This document shows, in pieces, positions 16,542-25,177 of a stretch of DNA of 64,000 nucleotides; position 1 is the first letter of the stretch; every line of letters starts with the position of its first letter. This DNA comes from Pararhodobacter sp. GTDB lineage: Bacteria > Pseudomonadota > Alphaproteobacteria > Rhodobacterales > Rhodobacteraceae. The DNA is taken from contig JAFIEK010000021.1 in NCBI GenBank assembly GCA_020832545.1, forward strand, positions 1 through 64,000. Direction: 5' to 3'. The notes under the pieces were generated by a model, which did not search any database, was not told the DNA's origin, and saw nothing but the letters and a program-made list of their open reading frames with translations. Both the position numbers and the translations under genes were made by a program.

Positions 16542-17579
16542 ATGAATATCGTGAGGATCGGTCTGGATCTGGCTAAGACTGTGTTTCAGGTTCACGGCGT
16601 TGGCAGCGACGACCAAACCCTACTAAGGAAAACACTGCGGCGCGAAGCCGTCGTGCCGTTCTTTGCCCAGTTGCCGCCTTGCCTAGTCGGCATGGAAGCC
16701 TGCAGCGGCTCGCATTACTGGGCGCGGATACTGTCCGAGTTCCGGCACGAGGTCAGACTGATCTCGCCGCAATTCGTTACGCCGTACGTCAAATCGAACA
16801 AGAACGACCGCAACGATGCTGAAGCGATCTGTGAAGCTGTCGGACGTCCCTCGATGCGGTTCGTTCCACAAAAAACACCGGAACAACTGGAGATACAGGC
16901 CGTCCACCGCATCCGGCAGAGGCTGATCTCGGACCGGACGCGGCTTGTGAACCAGATTCGTGGCCTGCTTGCCGAACATGGTGTTGTGATCGCCCGCGAC
17001 ATCAGCCGTCTACGCCACGCCCTTCGGCAGATCGCGGGTGGCTGCCGCAGAGATGATGGCGTACCGGATATGATCCGCGAGCTCGTGATCGAAGTCCGGG
17101 AGGAGTTGGCTGGGCTCGACAAGCGCATCGCTTCCTTCAACTGCAGAATCCGAGTGCTGTTTCGGACGAATGAAGCCTGCCAGCGGATCGGCCGGATCGA
17201 GGGGATCAGTCCGATCACGGCGACAGCCTTGGTTGCGGCGGCCGGCGACCAGAGTTGCTTCCGGAACGGGCGGGAGTTCGCGGCTTGGCTCGGGCTGGTT
17301 CCCAGACAGAGATCGAGCGGCGGCAAGGCACGGCTCTTTGGCATCAGCAAGCGCGGAGATCGGCACCTGCGGACATTGATGATCCATGGCGCCCGAGCGG
17401 TCCTGGGTAAGGCCCATGGCAAGACGGATGCGAGAAGTATCTGGATCGGACGGCTGCGTGCGCGACGGCATCCAAATGTTGTAGCTGTCGCGCTGGCCAA
17501 CAAGAACGCGAGGATCATTTGGTCCGTCTTGGCGCGGAACGAACAATACGATCCGGCGCGCGGCACTGCAGTCGGTTGA
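16542..17579 (+). CDS. IS110-family transposase, intact
   Basis: A full-length 345-residue DEDD recombinase. The RuvC-like domain starts with RIGLDLAKTVFQVHGV (Asp8), continues with CLVGMEACSGSHYWAR and has the acidic cluster NKNDRNDAEAI. The C-terminal Tnp_20-type domain has RIEGISPITATALVA and WLGLVPRQRSSGGKARLFGIS, carrying the catalytic Ser, then RGDRHLRTLMIHGARA. The NKNDxNDAEAI pattern is shared with IS1111-like members of the family. These enzymes insert and excise without terminal inverted repeats, guided by an RNA from the element's own end. A GAAAGGAGA precedes the ATG. The gene appears uninterrupted and possibly active. Confidence 0.93.
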   Translation: MNIVRIGLDLAKTVFQVHGVGSDDQTLLRKTLRREAVVPFFAQLPPCLVGMEACSGSHYWARILSEFRHEVRLISPQFVTPYVKSNKNDRNDAEAICEAVGRPSMRFVPQKTPEQLEIQAVHRIRQRLISDRTRLVNQIRGLLAEHGVVIARDISRLRHALRQIAGGCRRDDGVPDMIRELVIEVREELAGLDKRIASFNCRIRVLFRTNEACQRIGRIEGISPITATALVAAAGDQSCFRNGREFAAWLGLVPRQRSSGGKARLFGISKRGDRHLRTLMIHGARAVLGKAHGKTDARSIWIGRLRARRHPNVVAVALANKNARIIWSVLARNEQYDPARGTAVG

Positions 17580-17930
17580 GGCCCCGAGAACACTGATCAA
17601 AGGCGCCGTCGCGCTCGAGAAATTGCAGCAACTTGGCTGGGGATGGTGAAAGGGTCGCTCCCATCGCTTTCTAAACCTGATGTGTGGACCGGCACGGCGC
17701 CTGCCGATGCCTCGGGGGCATTGAGGAGAAAGCACGCGGAAATCCATCGGGGCTCGCGGCGACGAATGTTCGGGCCGCTCAAAGAAGCCGGATATACGTC
17801 CGCAATTGCGAAACTCGATCCAGACCAGATCAGGGCGTTGCAATCAGGCGGGGGCCATATACATCCATACATGCGCAAATCGGCTGAGGGATTCATCTTG
17901 TGAATCCGGCGTGGTAGCTGGGATGCATGA
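17580..17930 (+). ncRNA. Right non-coding end of the intact IS110 element, candidate guide RNA
   Basis: There is no protein-like frame in these ~350 bases directly after the transposase. In IS1111-like elements the guide RNA is transcribed from the right, post-transposase end, so this is the preferred place to look. GGCGGGGGCCATATACATCC around 17847-17866 could be the element's right boundary region. Boundaries and structure are not established. Confidence 0.35.
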
Positions 17931-18106
17931 GTAGACCAACACCTCCGAGCTCCAAGACCCGGATCTGGCCAGCCGATAGGGAGTGAGCAAAACTTGATGG
18001 TAATGCTGCTATCTTGAGGGATGAGACTGAGAGGTGTTGTCACGTTAACGGGCCCGAGGTTGCCGGATCATTGATCTGGGCGTAGGTGGTGTTGATGCAA
18101 GCACAG
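17931..18106. other. Spacer between IS110 and the IS6 fragment
   Basis: No gene or recognised site. It lies between two mobile-element remnants and is probably flanking or terminal sequence of one of them. Confidence 0.3.
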
Positions 18107-18465
18107 AATATCAGCTACAAGCGTCACCGATTTCCGCCTCTGATCATGCACATGTCGTCTGACTCTACGCCTGGTTCAACTTGAGCCTTCGCGAAGTTGA
18201 AGAGATGATGCTGGAACGTGGCGTTGATGTTTCATTTGGGACCATCCGACGTTGGACCGTCAAGTTCGGCCCTCTGATTGCCCGCAGACTACGGCGCCGA
18301 CAGCCGCGCCCCGGGGATATTTGGCATTTGGATGAAGTAGTCGTGAAGATTGGGTGCCGGTCATACTGGCTTTGGCGGGCGGTCGATCAATACAGTGTCG
18401 TTCTTGAAGAAATCCCGCAGCCCAGACGGGGCAAGCGCGCAGCAAAGCGCCTTCTGAAACGCAAC
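18107..18465 (+). mobile_element. IS6-family transposase N-terminal fragment
   Basis: The translated pieces ISYKRHRFPP, then (after a frame change near 18160) LYAWFNLSLREVEEMMLERGVDVSFGTIRRW, FGPLIARRLRRRQPRPGDIWHLDEVVVKIG and YWLWRAVDQYSVVL...RRGKRAAKRLL are the N-terminal half of an IS6 DDE transposase. The first catalytic Asp lies in WHLDE. Homology stops at about 18465, where sequence belonging to the opposite-strand TPP-enzyme gene begins. The fragment is therefore fused to the tail of that gene, and the element's right part is missing. Confidence 0.85.
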
Positions 18466-20070
18466 CCGAAGATCATCACTGTAATGGACAAGCAAACATC
18501 CATCACTGTCAGAGGCCTCGGCAATGACAGTGGTCAGTTGCGCCGGGGTTGCTGCGGTTGCGACTGACCACCCGCAAGCGCGCGCGATTGCGGGCAGGTC
18601 GGGCGTCAGGATATCGACGCCAAGGGCGGGAACATTCAGCCTTTTCATCTCGGATTTGATCTCGCCATAGCCCTGATTGTCATAGAGCAGCATGATCACC
18701 TGCACCCCAGCCTCGATCGCGCTGGTCAGTTCTGCCAGCGTGAACTGTACGCCTCCGTCGCCTATCAGCGCGACAACAGGCTTGCCCTCAGCCAGAGCGG
18801 CGCCGATGGCGGCAGGCAGCCCGTAGCCCAGTGTGCCAAAGCCGGTGGCAGAGTTGAAATACCCCCCCGGACGGGACGATGCGAAGCCCAGATTGCCCGC
18901 ATAGACCGCCTGTGTGGAATCGCCAACGATAAGGGCATCGGTTAGGGTTTCGCGCACCCGCGCCAACAGCGCCAGATCACCCCGGATCGCCGGGTCCAGA
19001 CTGGCAAGCCCGGTCTGCGCCTGCGCGGCCCGCTCGGTACCCTGCCGGGGGGCTGAGGGTGTGATCGCCGCATGCAGGGCCTGAGCCGTCAGCGCGGCAC
19101 AGCCGATCAGGGCAAGCGTGGGTGGCCAGCCGCGTTGCGCCTGCGCCGGGTCGATATCGGCCCGGATCAGGGCGCCCGGAATGGCCAGGCCGCCATCCTC
19201 ATACATGTCGTAATCCGTCGGCCCCATCTCGGTCCCGATGGCGAGGACGACATCGGCATCGGCAATTAGCGCGCGGGTTTCGGGCATCGAGGCGCTGAGG
19301 GTGACGGCCAGCGGGTGGCCCGGTGGCAGTATGCCACGGGCATTCGTGCTCATGACCACCGGTGCATCCAGCGCTTCGGCCAGCGCGGGAAGACTTGTGG
19401 CGCTTAAAGCCCCGCCACCAGCCAGAATGACAGGGCTGCGCGCCCCGGCTAGAAGCATGGTTGCCTGTTCCAACAGCTGCGGGTCCGGCCCCGGGCGGGT
19501 GGTTCGCGCAGGGGCTTCGGGAACCGTCAGATGCCCGGCAGGCGCCAGCATCACATCGATGGGCAGTTCCAGATGCACGGGCCGGGGGCGGGCGCTGTCG
19601 AACACGGCAAAGGCCTCGGCCAGCGCGCCGGGCAGCTCCTCAGCCCGGTGAATGGTGCGGCTGAACGCGGCCACCCCAGCGACAAGGGCCTGTTGATTGG
19701 GCAATTCATGCAGCCACCCGGCGCCCGAACCCATGCGCCCATGGGCGTTGACCGTCGAGATCACCAGCATCGGCACCGAATCGCCATAGGCTTGGCCCAT
19801 GGGCGTCAGGATATTGGTCATCCCCGGCCCCGATATGATCAGGCAGACACCCGGCTTGCCGCTGGCGCGCGCATAGCCATCGGCCATGAAGCCCGCGCCC
19901 TGTTCATGGCGCGGCGTGACATGGCGGATACCGCTTCCCGCCAGCCCGCGATACAGCTCGATCGTATGCACACCAGGAATGCCGAAGACCGTATCGACAC
20001 CGTAAGCGGCGAGCAGTTTGATCAGATACATGCCTGTAGAAATCTGGCCTGCGGAAGTCTCGGTGTTCAT
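18361..20070 (-). CDS. TPP-dependent 2-oxo acid decarboxylase, 2-ketoarginine decarboxylase (AruI)-like, with altered C-terminus
   Basis: AruI decarboxylates 5-guanidino-2-oxopentanoate to 4-guanidinobutanal in the arginine transaminase route. This acetolactate-synthase-fold protein has the PYR-domain Glu56 in TPRHEQGAGFMADGYAR and the metal-TPP motif IGDGGVQF...LLYDNQGYG. Its N-terminal region (YGVDTVFGIPGVHTIELYRGLAGSGIRHV) resembles AruI more than biosynthetic acetolactate synthases. The ATG at 20070 overlaps the preceding permease stop by ATGA. The genuine sequence ends near codon 535 (CLLVHYSDDL). The last ~35 codons (RVAFQKAL...DRPPKPV) are antisense to an IS6 transposase fragment, so the natural end has been replaced. 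Activity may survive because the catalytic domains are complete. Confidence 0.78.
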   Translation of the reverse strand: MNTETSAGQISTGMYLIKLLAAYGVDTVFGIPGVHTIELYRGLAGSGIRHVTPRHEQGAGFMADGYARASGKPGVCLIISGPGMTNILTPMGQAYGDSVPMLVISTVNAHGRMGSGAGWLHELPNQQALVAGVAAFSRTIHRAEELPGALAEAFAVFDSARPRPVHLELPIDVMLAPAGHLTVPEAPARTTRPGPDPQLLEQATMLLAGARSPVILAGGGALSATSLPALAEALDAPVVMSTNARGILPPGHPLAVTLSASMPETRALIADADVVLAIGTEMGPTDYDMYEDGGLAIPGALIRADIDPAQAQRGWPPTLALIGCAALTAQALHAAITPSAPRQGTERAAQAQTGLASLDPAIRGDLALLARVRETLTDALIVGDSTQAVYAGNLGFASSRPGGYFNSATGFGTLGYGLPAAIGAALAEGKPVVALIGDGGVQFTLAELTSAIEAGVQVIMLLYDNQGYGEIKSEMKRLNVPALGVDILTPDLPAIARACGWSVATAATPAQLTTVIAEASDSDGCLLVHYSDDLRVAFQKALCCALAPSGLRDFFKNDTVLIDRPPKPV

Positions 20071-20882
20071 GCCCTGTCGCCTTTGTTGGAACGCATCTGC
20101 CAAGCGGTTCTACCAAGAATGACCGTCACTACCACCACGATCAGCACCACTGAAAGCGCTGCAATTGCCGGGTCTATATTGTCGCGCAGCCCCATCCACA
20201 TCAGGCGCGGCAGGGTCACGGCCTCTATCGAGGTGATGAACAATGTGACCGCGATTTCCTCCCACGACAGCACGAAGGTCAGAAACAGCGAAAGGACAAG
20301 GCTGAAACGGATGTTGGGCACAATAACCTTGAACACGCGCGTGCCCAGCCCCGCCCCCATCGAGCGCGCAGCCAGATCCATGCGCCGGTCGATCTGCGCC
20401 AGACCTACCGAGATAAGCACCACGGCAAAGGGCGACACCATCACCACATGCGCCATGACCACCCCGGCCCAGCGGTCATAGGCGATGAAATCGTTGAACT
20501 GCGACAGCGTCACCAGAAAGAAATACAGCGTCAGCGCCGAGACGACGGGCGGCGCCACCATGGGCAACAGCGCCAGCCCCATCAAGAGGCCGGTATGGCG
20601 CGGGCGCAGCATCCAGATGCCGATGGCAAAAGCCGCAGCAAGCGCGGTCGAGATCACCGCCGACACCACGCCCACCCGCACCGACAGCCATGCCCCCTGT
20701 CCCCAGAGCGGGTTTTCAATCAGCGCGCGGTAGTGGCGCAGCGACAGCTCGCCAGAGGGGATCGACAGAAACCGCGATGGCGTAAAGCTGACCGGTATCA
20801 CCGCTATCAGCGGCATCAGCAGAAACAGCGCCAGCAGGGCGGCAATGACACCGGCAAGAAGCCCGGGTTGAAGGCGAGTCAT
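20067..20882 (-). CDS. ABC transporter permease, PotC-type
   Basis: A 271-residue inner-membrane permease with six predicted membrane segments. The ATPase-coupling EAA loop, DLAARSMGAGLGTRVFKVIVPNI, lies near residue 170. Gene order (ATPase, binding protein, two permeases) and sequence type place it in the spermidine/putrescine (polyamine/opine) uptake family. It overlaps the first permease gene by four bases upstream and the TPP-enzyme gene by four bases downstream, so all three are probably co-translated. Confidence 0.9.
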   Translation of the reverse strand: MTRLQPGLLAGVIAALLALFLLMPLIAVIPVSFTPSRFLSIPSGELSLRHYRALIENPLWGQGAWLSVRVGVVSAVISTALAAAFAIGIWMLRPRHTGLLMGLALLPMVAPPVVSALTLYFFLVTLSQFNDFIAYDRWAGVVMAHVVMVSPFAVVLISVGLAQIDRRMDLAARSMGAGLGTRVFKVIVPNIRFSLVLSLFLTFVLSWEEIAVTLFITSIEAVTLPRLMWMGLRDNIDPAIAALSVVLIVVVVTVILGRTAWQMRSNKGDRA

Positions 20883-21700
20883 CGGGCGGTCCTTTCACCA
20901 AGCTGGCGCAGCATCAGCGCGATAAGCACGCCGACACCGGCCATCAGGACCACGCTCATCGCCGCTGCAAGGCCCCAGTTAGGGCTTTGGAACAGGCGCA
21001 GATAGATCAGCTCGGCCACCATCACGCTGCGCCCGCCGCCAAGGATGGCGGGGGTGATGAAAAAGCCCAGCGAAAAGACAAAGACCAGCAGCATGGCACC
21101 CATGATGCCGGGCCGCGTCATCGGCACGAAAAGCTGCCAGAAAATCCGCGTGCGCGAAGCACCCATGCTGCGCGCCGCCATCAGCACACGCTCATCGACA
21201 TTGCGCATGGCGGTAGCGATGGGAAAAACCGCAAAGGGGATCAGAAAATGAACCATCCCCACAACCACCCCGAATTCGTTGCGCACCATCACCAGCGGCC
21301 AGTCGATGATGCCCAGTTGCTGCAACCAGGTGTTGATCACGCCGCGGTTTGACAACAGCGCCAGCCAGCCGAAAGCACGGGTCAGAACCGAGATCCAGAA
21401 GGGAATGAGGATACACAGCTCCACCAGCAGCCGCGCCACCGGGCCGCTGCGCACCCAGATCAGCGCCAGCATATAGGCCGCCGCGACCGTGATTACCGTG
21501 ACCATCGCACAGATCCGCAAGGTTCGTATCAGAACGCTTTGCACCAAAGGATCGGTCAGCGCCGCGCGATACTGGTGCAGGCCCGGTTCAGGCAGTGTCA
21601 CGCTCCAGCGCATGACGCCCAGAAACGGGATCAGATAGGCCGCTGCCAGAAACAGCAAAAGCGGGCCCAGCAAAAGCATGTGGCGGCGGGTCATCGGCAT
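20879..21700 (-). CDS. ABC transporter permease, PotB-type
   Basis: The 273-residue partner permease has six predicted membrane segments and an EAA loop LMAARSMGASRTRIFWQLFVPM near residue 180. The N-terminus MTRRHMLLLGPLLLFLAAAYLIP is the first membrane segment. It lies 57 bases after the binding-protein gene and overlaps the second permease gene by four bases. The substrate is likely a cationic polyamine- or guanidine-like molecule by family and context. Confidence 0.9.
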   Translation of the reverse strand: MPMTRRHMLLLGPLLLFLAAAYLIPFLGVMRWSVTLPEPGLHQYRAALTDPLVQSVLIRTLRICAMVTVITVAAAYMLALIWVRSGPVARLLVELCILIPFWISVLTRAFGWLALLSNRGVINTWLQQLGIIDWPLVMVRNEFGVVVGMVHFLIPFAVFPIATAMRNVDERVLMAARSMGASRTRIFWQLFVPMTRPGIMGAMLLVFVFSLGFFITPAILGGGRSVMVAELIYLRLFQSPNWGLAAAMSVVLMAGVGVLIALMLRQLGERTAR

Positions 21701-21757
21701 CTCTCCGGCAGGTGTGCCACACCGGCCCGCGGGCCGGTGCGGCGAAACGTCGTCACA

Positions 21758-22873
21758 TCACGCCGAGATGATGCCCAGATAGGTGTCGAGCGCGGCGCCG
21801 TAATGCTCTTCGTACCACGCCATATCAAGCGGGATCTGCACGGCGAAGTTTTCCGGGTCGACGGGATTGTAGCGCGCTTCCTCGGGCGGAAGCATGGCAT
21901 CGGCGGCGGGGTTGGCCGGGCCCTGCCCCAGCATGCGGAACATGACCAGCTGCTTTTCTGGATCCTGCGCCGAGGCGATGAATTGCATCGCCGCCTCGCT
22001 GCCGGCGGGATTGTTGGCCAGAACGCCCATTGCGCCCGGTGCGATCAGGCCGTCGTTCCAGATGAAGCCGATCTCGCCCTCTGAATCCTCTTCGATCAGT
22101 TTCGCACGGGTTGACCAGACCAGCGCCATCGACGCATCGCCATTCATAAGCAGCGCCTGACTGTCGGCACCCCCGCCCCAGAAGCCGATGACATGCTCTT
22201 TGAACGCCTCGATCTTGGCATGCGCGCGGTCCAGATCCAGCGGGTAAAGCTGGTCGCGCGGCACGCCATCGGCCAGAAGGGCCGCTTCCCACATGCCCGC
22301 GCCCCACTGATACATCGCGCGGCGGCCCGGATACTTTTCGACATCAAAGAAATCGGCCATGCTGGTGGGCGGGTTGTCGCCAAAGCGGCGCGCGTCATAG
22401 GCAATGATGTAGCTGTAGAAATACGACGAGGCCGAATAGTCCCAGCCAAAGCCCGGGCGCATCTTGTCGCGGTCAACGATATCGTAATCGATGGCGGTCA
22501 TCAGATCACGCTTGCCCAGCGTTTCGGCCGAGAACGGGTCAACATCCACCAGATCCCAGCTTGGCCGCCCGGTTTCAGCCTGCGCGGCAATCGCGCCCTC
22601 GGTCGGGCCAGAGCCATCCTGACGCACGACGATGCCGGTCTCTGCCTCAAACGCCTGACCATAGGCCGCGTCATAGGCGGGCCCCGCATCGCCACCCCAG
22701 TTGACGAAAACCAGCTGCCCGGGTTGCGCCTGCGCCGGGCCTGCGCGCAGCCCGACGGCACCCACACCCAGCATCATCATCAGCCCGGTCGCAAATTCCC
22801 GCCGCGAAATCTGGCCACGCTTCAGCCGCGTTTGCAGAATGTCCACCGCGTCACGTTGAAAAGGTCCGTTCAT
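21758..22873 (-). CDS. Periplasmic binding protein of the polyamine-type ABC transporter
   Basis: The 371-residue protein has a Tat-type signal (SRREFATGLMMMLGVGAVGL, residues ~23-42) ending in AQA-QP near residue 50. The mature part begins GQLVFVNWGGDAGPAYDAAYG, the typical opening of PotD/PotF-like extracytoplasmic binding proteins, and includes WDLVDVDPFSAETLG and MALVWSTRA. Tat export suggests folding in the cytoplasm. GGGAG precedes the ATG. It is the second gene of the five-gene operon (ATPase, binding protein, two permeases, decarboxylase). Confidence 0.9.
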   Translation of the reverse strand: MNGPFQRDAVDILQTRLKRGQISRREFATGLMMMLGVGAVGLRAGPAQAQPGQLVFVNWGGDAGPAYDAAYGQAFEAETGIVVRQDGSGPTEGAIAAQAETGRPSWDLVDVDPFSAETLGKRDLMTAIDYDIVDRDKMRPGFGWDYSASSYFYSYIIAYDARRFGDNPPTSMADFFDVEKYPGRRAMYQWGAGMWEAALLADGVPRDQLYPLDLDRAHAKIEAFKEHVIGFWGGGADSQALLMNGDASMALVWSTRAKLIEEDSEGEIGFIWNDGLIAPGAMGVLANNPAGSEAAMQFIASAQDPEKQLVMFRMLGQGPANPAADAMLPPEEARYNPVDPENFAVQIPLDMAWYEEHYGAALDTYLGIISA

Positions 22874-22946
22874 TTTTCAATCTCCCGATTGGTTGCAGTG
22901 TTCTTGGTTTCGTTGTTCATCAAATCGTCGCGCATTGCTGGCGTGT

Positions 22947-23987
22947 TCACAGCATGAATGCCCGCTCACTTGACCAGGTTGCCCAGATTTCGGTGCCGGG
23001 CGTCAGGCCATCGGCCAGGTCCGCCGTGGGGACCGACAAAACCAGCTCGGCCCCGCCTTCGGTGCGCAGGTTCAGCCGCGTCACCCCGCCCAGATAGGTC
23101 AGATCCCGCAGCCGGGCGGCGACGGCATTGCCGCTGGCGGGGGCCTCAAGGGCGATCCGCATGTATTCAGGCCGGATCGCCAGATCGCCGCTGGCCTTGC
23201 CGTTCACAGTAATCGCGCGGCCCTCAAGCGTGCTGTTCACAACCGGCAGGACATTGATATCGCCCAGAAATTCGGCCACAAAACGGTTTTCAGGCCGCTC
23301 ATAGATGTCGCGCGGCGGGCCGATCTGTTGCAGGCGGCCAGCGTCGAAAATGGCGATGCGGCTGGACAGGGTCAGCGCCTCTTCCTGATCATGGGTGACA
23401 AAGACAAAGGTTGTGCCGGTTTCACGGTGCAGGCGGCGCATTTCATCCTGCATCTGGGTGCGCAGGTTGCGATCAAGCGCCGAGAACGGCTCGTCAAACA
23501 GCATCACCGGCGGCTCATAGGCCAGCGCGCGGGCCAAGGCCACGCGCTGCTGCTGGCCGCCCGACAGCCCGGCGGGGCGTTTGTGGCGGTGTTCGCCCAA
23601 GCCCACGATCTCGATGATCTCGGCCACGCGGCGCTGTATCTCGGCACGCCCGCGCCGCTGGACCTTCAGCGGAAAGGCGATGTTTTCCTCGACGGTCATG
23701 TGCGGAAACAGCGCATAGCCCTGAAACACCATGCCAAAGCCGCGCTCTTCGGGGGGAATATCCGTCATGTCGCGGCCATCGAGCATCAGGCGGCCGGTGG
23801 TGGGCGGCTCGAACCCGGACAACACCATCAGAAACGTCGTCTTGCCTGATCCGGAAGGGCCAAGCAACGTCAGGAACTCGCCGCGTGCGATTGTCAGCGT
23901 GACATCGGTCAGCGCCTTGAAGGTGCCAAAGCTCTTGCCGATGCCTGTCGCATCGATTTCAGCCGCTTTGCCTGGTGATCCTGCCAT
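22947..23987 (-). CDS. ABC transporter ATPase, PotA-type
   Basis: A 346-residue ATPase with Walker A GPSGSGKT (~43-50), Q-loop VFQGYALFPHMTVEENIAFPL, signature LSGGQQQRVALARAL, Walker B VMLFDEPFSALD and H-loop VTHDQEEAL, followed by a C-terminal TOBE-like domain (RPEYMRI...YLGGVTRLNLRTEGG). This is the PotA/FbpC layout. GGGGAGCAG immediately precedes the ATG. It heads the operon running away from the LysR gene, whose stop is 69 bases upstream. Confidence 0.92.
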   Translation of the reverse strand: MAGSPGKAAEIDATGIGKSFGTFKALTDVTLTIARGEFLTLLGPSGSGKTTFLMVLSGFEPPTTGRLMLDGRDMTDIPPEERGFGMVFQGYALFPHMTVEENIAFPLKVQRRGRAEIQRRVAEIIEIVGLGEHRHKRPAGLSGGQQQRVALARALAYEPPVMLFDEPFSALDRNLRTQMQDEMRRLHRETGTTFVFVTHDQEEALTLSSRIAIFDAGRLQQIGPPRDIYERPENRFVAEFLGDINVLPVVNSTLEGRAITVNGKASGDLAIRPEYMRIALEAPASGNAVAARLRDLTYLGGVTRLNLRTEGGAELVLSVPTADLADGLTPGTEIWATWSSERAFML

Positions 23988-24056
23988 CTGCTCCCCGGGT
24001 TTTCATTGTTGAGCCGCAGTGCGCCAGCACATACGAAACTAGGAAGCCTTGCAACC

Positions 24057-25001
24057 TCATGGCAACCGAAAATCCTTCGCTCTTTTGTGAAACGAAATTT
24101 GCCGTTCAGCCCCGGCACCCTCTTCGGCCAGCTCGGCGCGCAGCCAGTCTCGAAAGGCGGCGCTGGCCGGGTTGCCGGTTTTTTCCGATGGCATGACAAC
24201 GTAATAGGATTTCGCCGATTGCACCGCCAGATCAAAGGGCCGCACCAGTTTGCCGTCGGCCATCGCCTGCTGGCAGATGAACCTGTCGCCCATCGCCACG
24301 CCCTGCGCGGCCAGCGCCGCAGCATAGACCATGTTCATGTCTGAAAAGCAGACCCCACGCTTTGCCGCCGCGACGGGCAGACCCGCCACACGAAACCATG
24401 CCTCCCAATCGCTATGATCGTTCAGATGCAACAGTTCGACGCCGCGAAGCGCTTCGGGCCCCTCCAACCCGCCGATCCGGTTGAGCAGGATGGGGCTGCA
24501 AACCGGCACAAAATCAACCTCCTTGAGCAGTTCCACATCCATCCCCGGCTGTTCGCGAAAGCCGAAGGTGATGAACAGATCAACATCAGGATTGCTGACA
24601 TCATCCAGCCTGCGCGGTGACACAACGCTGACGGAAACATCCGGAAAAGCCCGCGAAAAGCCGCCGATCCGGGGGCACAGCCAGGAAGACGCAATCCCCG
24701 GCGGGCAGCTGACGACAAGCGCGCCGCTTACCCCGCGCGATGCATTGCGAAGCGCCGCGCCCGAGATCGTTGCCAGCGCGTGGCGCACCTCGTTGGCATA
24801 GGACAGCCCCTGCGGCGTCAGTTCAACCCGCGTACCCACCCGGTTCATCAGCCGGAACCCAAGCGTGTATTCAAGCAGGCGCAGCTGATGGCTGACCGCG
24901 CTGCGCGTCAGGTTCAGCTCTTCCGCCGCCTGCCAGACAGTGCCGTGGCGGGCAAAACATTCGAGCGCGCGCAGCGCCTGGGTCGATGGGATACGCGGCA
25001 T
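24057..25001 (-). CDS. LysR-family regulator (GcvA-like) of the guanidino locus
   Basis: The N-terminal helix-turn-helix (ALRALECFARHGTVWQAAEELNLTRSAVSHQLRLLE) is followed by a GcvA-type effector domain (SGALVVSCPPGIASSWLCPRI, VCSPILL, AALAAQGVAMGDRFI). ATG 25001 has GGAGG four bases upstream; longer in-frame starts are unlikely. It lies between the transporter operon, read in the same direction, and the divergent M20/amidinohydrolase/FAD-dehydrogenase operon, so it probably controls one or both. The 176-base divergent gap is AT-richer and contains GTGAA and TTCAC copies 27 bases apart. Confidence 0.9.
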   Translation of the reverse strand: MPRIPSTQALRALECFARHGTVWQAAEELNLTRSAVSHQLRLLEYTLGFRLMNRVGTRVELTPQGLSYANEVRHALATISGAALRNASRGVSGALVVSCPPGIASSWLCPRIGGFSRAFPDVSVSVVSPRRLDDVSNPDVDLFITFGFREQPGMDVELLKEVDFVPVCSPILLNRIGGLEGPEALRGVELLHLNDHSDWEAWFRVAGLPVAAAKRGVCFSDMNMVYAAALAAQGVAMGDRFICQQAMADGKLVRPFDLAVQSAKSYYVVMPSEKTGNPASAAFRDWLRAELAEEGAGAERQISFHKRAKDFRLP

Positions 25002-25177
25002 GCAACCTCCGTGCTGGTGCCAGCGTAGCGGTGCGGTGCCGGTTTCGCCAGTGTTTGGTGAATCATTTTTTCCATTCCCAAGAAAAGGTTTCACTAGTCG
25101 GAACAGGGAACGGGCGATACCGCTGGTGTCATGCACCCCTGTGCCCGGCTGGCCCGGCAACCGCCTGAGGAGCGACC

